DNA of 64,000 bases from CAXXOK01 sp963675655 (GTDB taxonomy: Bacteria > Bacillota > Clostridia > Christensenellales > Aristaeellaceae), in the NCBI GenBank assembly GCA_963675655.1, contig OY776489.1, forward strand, positions 1,364,001-1,428,000, read 5' to 3'. The notes under the pieces were generated by a model. That model did no database searches, was not told the DNA's origin, and saw nothing but the letters and a program-made list of their open reading frames with translations. Made by a program: the position numbers and the translations under genes. Shown here piece by piece: positions 60,089 through 64,000 of this stretch. Within the stretch, counting starts at the first letter, position 1; each line of letters starts with the position of its first letter.

Positions 60089-62005
60089 ATGGACGTAATC
60101 ATCATCGGCGGGGGGCACGCGGGCTGCGAAGCCGCGCTCGCCTGCGCCCGGATGGGGCTGGAAACGCTTTTACTGACGCTGGATGTAAACAGCATCGCCC
60201 TGATGCCCTGCAACCCCGCCATCGGCGGTACGGGCAAGGGGCATTTGGTGCGCGAGCTGGATGCGCTGGGCGGGCAGATGGGCATTGCCATCGACCGTAC
60301 TTTTTTGCAAAGCCGTATGCTCAACCGCGGCAAAGGCCCCGCCGTGCACAGCCTGCGCGCGCAGGCGGATAAAGTGCGCTACCATGAGGAGATGCTGGGC
60401 ATCCTGTTTGCGACCGACCACCTTACCGTGCGGCAGGGCGAGGCGATGGATATCCTCACCCAAAACGGGCAGGTCACGGGCGTAAAAACCATGACCGGAG
60501 ACGTCATCGACTGCCGCGCGTGTATCGTGTGCGGCGGCGTGTATTTAAAAAGCCGCATCATTATCGGCGAATATTCCAAGAACAGCGGGCCGCAGGGGCT
60601 TTTGCGCGCCGAGGGGCTAAGCGAGAGCCTTACAAACCTTGGCTTTGCGCTGCGCCGCTTTAAAACCGGCACGCCTGCCCGGCTGGATGTGCGCAGCATC
60701 GATTTTGACGAGATGGAGCCGCAGGAGGGCGACGACCCCATTGTGCCGTTTTCCTTCCTCACTGTGGCCAAGCTCCCGGAGAGCGGCGTCGCCTTCCCCA
60801 TGGTCAACCGCCGCAAGTGCTACCTGACCTATACCAACGAGGAGACGCACCGCATCATCCGCGAAAACCTGCATTTAAGCCCCATGGTGCGCGGAGACAT
60901 CAAGGGCACAGGGGCACGCTACTGCCCCAGTATTGAGGATAAAATACGCAAATTTCCGGATAAAGACCGCCACCAGATTTTTCTGGAGCCAGAAGGGCTG
61001 AACTCGCCGGAGTGGTACCCGCAGGGGCTTAGCTCCAGCCTGCCGGAGCGCGTGCAGTGGCCGATGTACCGCACACTGCCGGGACTGCACCGCGTAATGC
61101 TGACGCGCCTTGCCTACGCCATCGAGTACGACTGCATCGACCCGACCGAACTGCGCCTGACGCTGGAAAGCCGCCGTGTGGGCGGGCTGTACTTTGCCGG
61201 GCAGGTCAACGGCACCAGCGGCTACGAAGAAGCCGCCGCGCAGGGGCTTTTAGCGGGCATCAACGCAGCGTGTAAGCTGCTGGGGCGCGAGCCGCTGATC
61301 CTCACGCGCGACATGGCCTATATCGGCGTGATGGTGGACGATCTGGTGGTAAAGGGCGTGGACGAGCCGTACCGTATGATGACCGGGCGGGCCGAGCACC
61401 GCCTGTTGCTGCGGCAGGATAACGCCGATCTGCGGCTGACAGAGCTGGGTTACCAATGCGGGCTTGCCGGCGAAACGCGCCTGCGCCTGATGGAGAACAA
61501 ACAGCAGGCGACCAAAGCGTTGGAACAGCAGCTGCAAACGCTTCGCGTAAAAGCCACGGAGGAGCGCAACGCGTGGCTGGCAAAGCATGGCGAAACACCC
61601 AATGATCTCAGTTATAGCGCGGCGGAGCTGCTGCGCCGCCCCAGAATCGACTTGGATGCGCTGGCCGAGCTTTTACCGCAGCTGGCCGATGCGTCGCAGG
61701 ACGCTAAGGTGCAGGCGGAGTTGGATGTGAAATACGAAGGGTATCTGGAAAAGGAACGCCAGCAAATCGCCCGTGCGCGGGAGATGGAAACATGGTTGAT
61801 TCCCGAGGATACGGACTATGCGGAAATTTCCAGCCTGCGCATTGAGGCCAAGCAAAAGCTGATGGCGCGCAACCCCCGCAGCTTGAGCCAGGCGGGGCGC
61901 ATCCCCGGGGTGAACCCGGCGGACGTGGCGGTTTTAATGGTATGGCTGAAAAAGCGCCGCGAGGAAGAAAAGCGCGCGGCAGCTGCACCTGCGGATAAGG
62001 CCTGA
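60089..62005 (+). CDS. mnmG: tRNA uridine-34 modification enzyme MnmG (GidA)
   Basis: 638 residues. With MnmE it installs the carboxymethylaminomethyl group on U34 of tRNAs. FAD-binding IIGGGHAGCEAA (5-16), CNPAIGGTGKGHLVRE, the redox Cys region SRIIIGEYSKNSGPQG and GLYFAGQVNGTSGYEEAAAQG are diagnostic, and the C-terminal helical domain (DLSYSAAELLRRPRI, LDVKYEGYLEKERQQIARA) is complete. The start matches the family. MnmE and RsmG genes are not adjacent. Confidence 0.97.
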   Translation: MDVIIIGGGHAGCEAALACARMGLETLLLTLDVNSIALMPCNPAIGGTGKGHLVRELDALGGQMGIAIDRTFLQSRMLNRGKGPAVHSLRAQADKVRYHEEMLGILFATDHLTVRQGEAMDILTQNGQVTGVKTMTGDVIDCRACIVCGGVYLKSRIIIGEYSKNSGPQGLLRAEGLSESLTNLGFALRRFKTGTPARLDVRSIDFDEMEPQEGDDPIVPFSFLTVAKLPESGVAFPMVNRRKCYLTYTNEETHRIIRENLHLSPMVRGDIKGTGARYCPSIEDKIRKFPDKDRHQIFLEPEGLNSPEWYPQGLSSSLPERVQWPMYRTLPGLHRVMLTRLAYAIEYDCIDPTELRLTLESRRVGGLYFAGQVNGTSGYEEAAAQGLLAGINAACKLLGREPLILTRDMAYIGVMVDDLVVKGVDEPYRMMTGRAEHRLLLRQDNADLRLTELGYQCGLAGETRLRLMENKQQATKALEQQLQTLRVKATEERNAWLAKHGETPNDLSYSAAELLRRPRIDLDALAELLPQLADASQDAKVQAELDVKYEGYLEKERQQIARAREMETWLIPEDTDYAEISSLRIEAKQKLMARNPRSLSQAGRIPGVNPADVAVLMVWLKKRREEEKRAAAAPADKA

Positions 62006-62027
62006 CGGAGCCAATGAAATATGAACA

Positions 62028-62066
62028 CCCCCGGAACGGGCGGCGTAATGCTGCCGATTCCGGGGG
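62028..62066 (+). terminator. Likely terminator of mnmG
   Basis: CCCCCGGAA pairs perfectly with TTCCGGGGG around a 21-base interior. The T tract after it is weak (TCTGTTTG), so efficiency is uncertain. Confidence 0.55.
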
Positions 62067-62415
62067 TCTGTTTGATGCTGCGCAGTTTTGCGGAAAGGGT
62101 GAACCGGGAGGGAATGTGCGTTGCGGTATTGCTGCTGAAAACGCTTTGCCCCGGTATAAAAACAAACCCGGCGAAGTCCTCAATTGTAGCCGGGGTGTGC
62201 GCTGCAAGTGGGCGAGACGTTGAAAATGCGGCGTTGAAATGCCCTTTTACAGCCTGTTCTTTCGCTTGGCAAAGTGTGAATAAGGCAAACCCTGCGAGCA
62301 GCGTATAGGTTTATTGGGTTTGTGTTGTGTGGTAATGCCGCTTCGTTGCCTGTGCCCGGAAGCGAGGAGGCTTATTGAAAGTACATTCTCATGTGCAGTG
62401 AAGCATGGCATAGAA

Positions 62416-62459
62416 AAATGAAAACCCCGTGCATGGCATGTACCTTGCACCGGGGTTTG
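62416..62459 (-). terminator. Terminator of the small membrane-protein gene
   Basis: AAACCCCGGTGCA pairs with TGCACGGGGTTT on the minus strand and is followed by TTCATTTTTC. Confidence 0.75.
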
Positions 62460-62536
62460 TAAAATAGGGCGATGTTGGTTTATCACGCGTGCATCCATAG
62501 CGTAGCGGTACGCGGCGGTACGGGGAAGAAAAAGGG

Positions 62537-62881
62537 TCAATTTTCGATGGTTTCCTCCACAACGAGCACGGTTTCGGCCGCATCGCGCAGGCGATCCAGC
62601 TTTACATTGCGGAAATACAGCCCCATATCGATGCTGATCTCCACCAGATTGAGCATGTAGAAAAACCAGCCCATGTAAAACAGCAGGTTCAGGCTGCCGT
62701 CCGTCGCGGCGAAGTATTGCAGAAACTTGCGCGCAATACCGAAAATGTAGCCAATCCACAGGAACACTTCAAAAAAGAGGCTTTTCCCCTTGGCGGTACG
62801 GGAGGTATACGAGCGGTAGATGGAAATGGGCCAGGAAAGACCAAAGCAGATGATCATGAGGGCTTCCAAAAGATCGAGCAT
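62537..62881 (-). CDS. Small membrane protein, PQ-loop/LAB_N-like
   Basis: 114 residues with three hydrophobic helices. LSWPISIYRSYTSRTAKGKSLFFEVFLWIGYIFGIARKF resembles the N-terminal domain of lipid-A-disaccharide synthase-like proteins or a half-size PQ-loop (SemiSWEET-like) unit, which would need to dimerise to form a pore. Function unknown. GGAAGGT lies ahead of the ATG. Monocistronic, ending in a good terminator. Confidence 0.7.
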   Translation of the reverse strand: MLDLLEALMIICFGLSWPISIYRSYTSRTAKGKSLFFEVFLWIGYIFGIARKFLQYFAATDGSLNLLFYMGWFFYMLNLVEISIDMGLYFRNVKLDRLRDAAETVLVVEETIEN

Positions 62882-63241
62882 GTTGCCACCTTCCCAGGTA
62901 AGCGCTGAAATCCATGCTCTTTACGTCCGCTTTTTGTGGGGCACGCATCTTTGGGCTTAAAAACCTTGCAATAGCACTACGGTTCCTGTGGTTTTTCTCC
63001 CCTAAATCTGCAGCACTCTACTTTGGCAGCCGTAAAGCCATTTCATCATCGATTACCAAGCAGTGTATTTTGCAGCCTTACTGTTTCATTATATACCCTG
63101 TGCAAAGGGGGCTACATGGCGCAAACGTGAAAAAATACGCACAATTCAGGCGGAAAGCGGTATATTCCGCTTTTTGATCGCCGCGGGCGGGTACATTACC
63201 GTAAGTTTACGAATATTTTATGTGCCGCCCCTGCACGGCGG
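62882..63241. other. Intergenic stretch with dispersed-repeat copy
   Basis: Holds copy 2 of the dispersed repeat (62912-63050). The rest, up to the speD promoter at 63242, shows no gene. Confidence 0.5.
62912..63050 (+). repeat. Dispersed repeat, copy 2 (matches 5475-5612)
   Basis: Begins ATGCTCTTTACGTCCGCTTT and ends CGTAAAGCCATTTCATCATCG. It aligns without visible gaps to the minus strand of 5475-5612. Most conserved are ATCTTTGGGCTTAAAA, CTTGCAATAGC and TTTGGCAGCCG. After its end the two sites diverge completely. Confidence 0.75.
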
Positions 63242-63270
63242 TTGACAATTTCCCCCGCCTATATTATGAT
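63242..63270 (+). promoter_or_regulatory. Promoter of the speD leader
   Basis: TTGACA (63242-63247), a 17-base spacer and TATGAT (63265-63270). The transcript should start near 63277, about 430 bases before the speD start. Confidence 0.8.
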
Positions 63271-63276
63271 ACAAGT

Positions 63277-63645
63277 GTTTCGTGTCGCTTTGGCGGCAAG
63301 AACTTACTGACCCGTTTCCCACTGGGAAACTACGGCCTTACGGACAGCCGGGTCAACTGCCGAGTGTGGCGTTTGGCCGCACGTTTGATTGCGCTTTGGC
63401 GCAACTTTTATGAGTTGGCTACTAAATAGCCAGTTGGTTACTTCATAACCAAGTGTACTTGGGTACACGCTTGTAAAACGGTCAAAAAGAGTAGTAAAAG
63501 TAAGTTCTTACTGTATAGACTCTGGATGGTCCATGGGTGCGGGCAGCCGGTTCGTAAAAGCCGAAAGCCTGCCGATGGCTGCCGCGCAGGAGCAAGCCGA
63601 AAAGCCTTTTACAAGATGTGCCTTTGCTACAAGGCACATCTTTTT
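63277..63645 (+). ncRNA. Structured leader or small RNA upstream of speD
   Basis: After the promoter come successive short hairpins: TGTCGC-tttg-GCGGCA (63283-63298), GTTTCCC-act-GGGAAAC (63314-63330), GTGTGGC-gtttg-GCCGCAC (63364-63382), TTGCGC-tttg-GCGCAA (63389-63404), TGGCTA-ctaaa-TAGCCA (63416-63432), TGGTTA-cttca-TAACCA (63435-63451) and GTGTAC-ttgg-GTACAC (63453-63468). GACCCG (63309) can also pair with CGGGTC (63349). A more complex part follows: AGAGT/ACTCT around GTAAG-tt-CTTAC, and GGCAGCC/GGCTGCC. It ends in the terminator at 63615. I know no named riboswitch that matches; the raiA RNA class is one alternative to test. Confidence 0.65.
63615..63645 (+). terminator. Intrinsic terminator/attenuator before speD
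   Basis: GATGTGCCTT (63615-63624) and AAGGCACATC (63631-63640) form a perfect 10-base stem, followed by TTTTTATTTTT. It lies 64 bases before the speD start, downstream of the structured leader, so it either ends a separate RNA or attenuates speD. A second hairpin (GCGCCC-gcttt-GGGCGC, 63663-63679) sits just before the speD ribosome binding site. Confidence 0.88.
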
Positions 63646-63708
63646 ATTTTTACAGTTCCGCCGCGCCCGCTTTGGGCGCCGGAGCGCAGCATTGCGGAGG
63701 GTTGACCC

Positions 63709-64000
63709 ATGGGAGAAAAATTGACGCTGTACGGATTCAACAATTTAACAAAATCCCTGAGTTTTAATATCTACGATATTTGCTATGCCAAAACGGCCCG
63801 GGCGCAGCAGGATTATATCCATTATATTAACGAGCAGTATAATTCCGAGCGCCTCACTGCCATTTTGGAAAAGCTCACCGGTATGATCGGCGCAACGGTG
63901 CTGAACATTTCCCGGCAGGATTACGAGCCGCAGGGCGCAAGCGTTACCTGCTTGATCGCCGAAGAAAGCATGATCGGCAAACGCGCGGGTGAAACGGTAA
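63709..64000 (+). CDS. speD: S-adenosylmethionine decarboxylase proenzyme, N-terminal part
   Basis: The first 97 codons are present before the window ends. LTLYGFNNLTKSLSFNIYDICYAKTARAQQDYIHYI and ILNISRQDYEPQGASVTCLIAEE-like text match the E. coli-type SpeD closely. The enzyme makes decarboxylated SAM, the aminopropyl donor for spermidine. The self-cleavage Ser that becomes the pyruvoyl group lies beyond the edge. GGAGG precedes the ATG. Expression is likely controlled by the terminator-bearing leader. Confidence 0.95.
   Translation, partial: MGEKLTLYGFNNLTKSLSFNIYDICYAKTARAQQDYIHYINEQYNSERLTAILEKLTGMIGATVLNISRQDYEPQGASVTCLIAEESMIGKRAGETV

Larger units (their letters stand above)
62006..62536. 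other. Intergenic stretch between mnmG and small membrane gene
   Basis: Contains the hairpin at 62028-62066, a terminator at 62416-62459 and some short frames at 62014-62308 without ribosome binding sites. No gene supported. Confidence 0.5.

Noticed and set aside
59129..60118. N-terminal 330-residue extension of phosphoglucomutase
   Set aside because: The open frame runs antisense through the GNAT gene; the proper start with ribosome binding site is at 59128.
63277..63645. T-box leader
   Set aside because: No T-box sequence or specifier-loop arrangement could be found, and the downstream gene is not an aminoacyl-tRNA synthetase or amino-acid gene.

Overview
The window is chromosomal DNA of a fairly GC-rich member of the class Clostridia, probably a gut anaerobe. 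Pointers are a YtvI-like AI-2E family membrane protein, DUF1848, DUF368 (PopT type), a ferredoxin-ASKHA activator, paired rubredoxins with a rubrerythrin-like protein, single-domain aconitase, frequent TTG/GTG starts and strong GGAGG ribosome binding sites. No rRNA, phage, integrase or intact transposase gene is visible. One tRNA (Leu, UAA) is present.

Layout. 1-5.8 kb: partial zinc alcohol dehydrogenase, a 3 x 150-bp tandem repeat, tag, a YtvI-like protein, and a zinc-ribbon/TPM membrane pair. 6.1-10.7 kb: GH1 beta-glucosidase, a large array of 128-bp palindromic repeats, a nucleotidyltransferase-like protein and a 2Fe-2S/ASKHA activator. 10.7-12.7 kb: an AT-rich type II restriction-modification island (m5C methylase plus Eco47II-like nuclease). 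12.7-21 kb, all minus strand: miaA, a PP2C phosphatase and a surface-glycan cluster (ATP-grasp, flippase, DegT aminotransferase, glycosyltransferase, EamA transporter, acetyltransferase). 21.1-25.1 kb: transglutaminase-like protein, DUF1848, an AT-rich Cys-rich methyltransferase and a secreted DUF1566 protein. 25.4-30.7 kb: PhzF, a divergent WYL regulator/isochorismatase pair, a MerR regulator between tRNA-Leu and a decayed tRNA copy, a DUF4282-like protein and a VOC protein.

30.7-31.3 kb holds a second array of the palindromic repeat family. 31.5-33 kb is a redox cluster (4Fe-4S protein, rubrerythrin-like protein, two rubredoxins). 33.2-42.4 kb: coiled-coil membrane protein, LacI-type regulator, VanY-type peptidase with a sugar nucleotidyltransferase, MBL hydrolase, then an operon of HAD phosphatase, serine beta-lactamase-like protein and metallophosphoesterase. 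42.6-45.8 kb: large membrane protein, 236-bp tandem repeats and hsp20 with CtsR-like sites. 46.5-53.3 kb is a five-gene operon combining a propeller/solute-binding fusion, two sugar-type ABC permeases, a HlyD-like adaptor and a MacB-like protein, with no ATPase. 53.5-62.9 kb: aconitase, HTH protein, PopT-like transporter, phosphoglucomutase, GNAT, mnmG and a small membrane protein. The window ends in speD, preceded by a 430-nt leader with a train of short hairpins and an intrinsic terminator.

The most unusual features are the speD leader, the palindromic repeat family (two arrays and one single copy), the ATPase-less hybrid transporter operon, the Cys-rich methyltransferase coupled to DUF1848, and the merR segment bounded by a tRNA and a tRNA relic. 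All statements rest on reading the sequence and translations; no database search was run.
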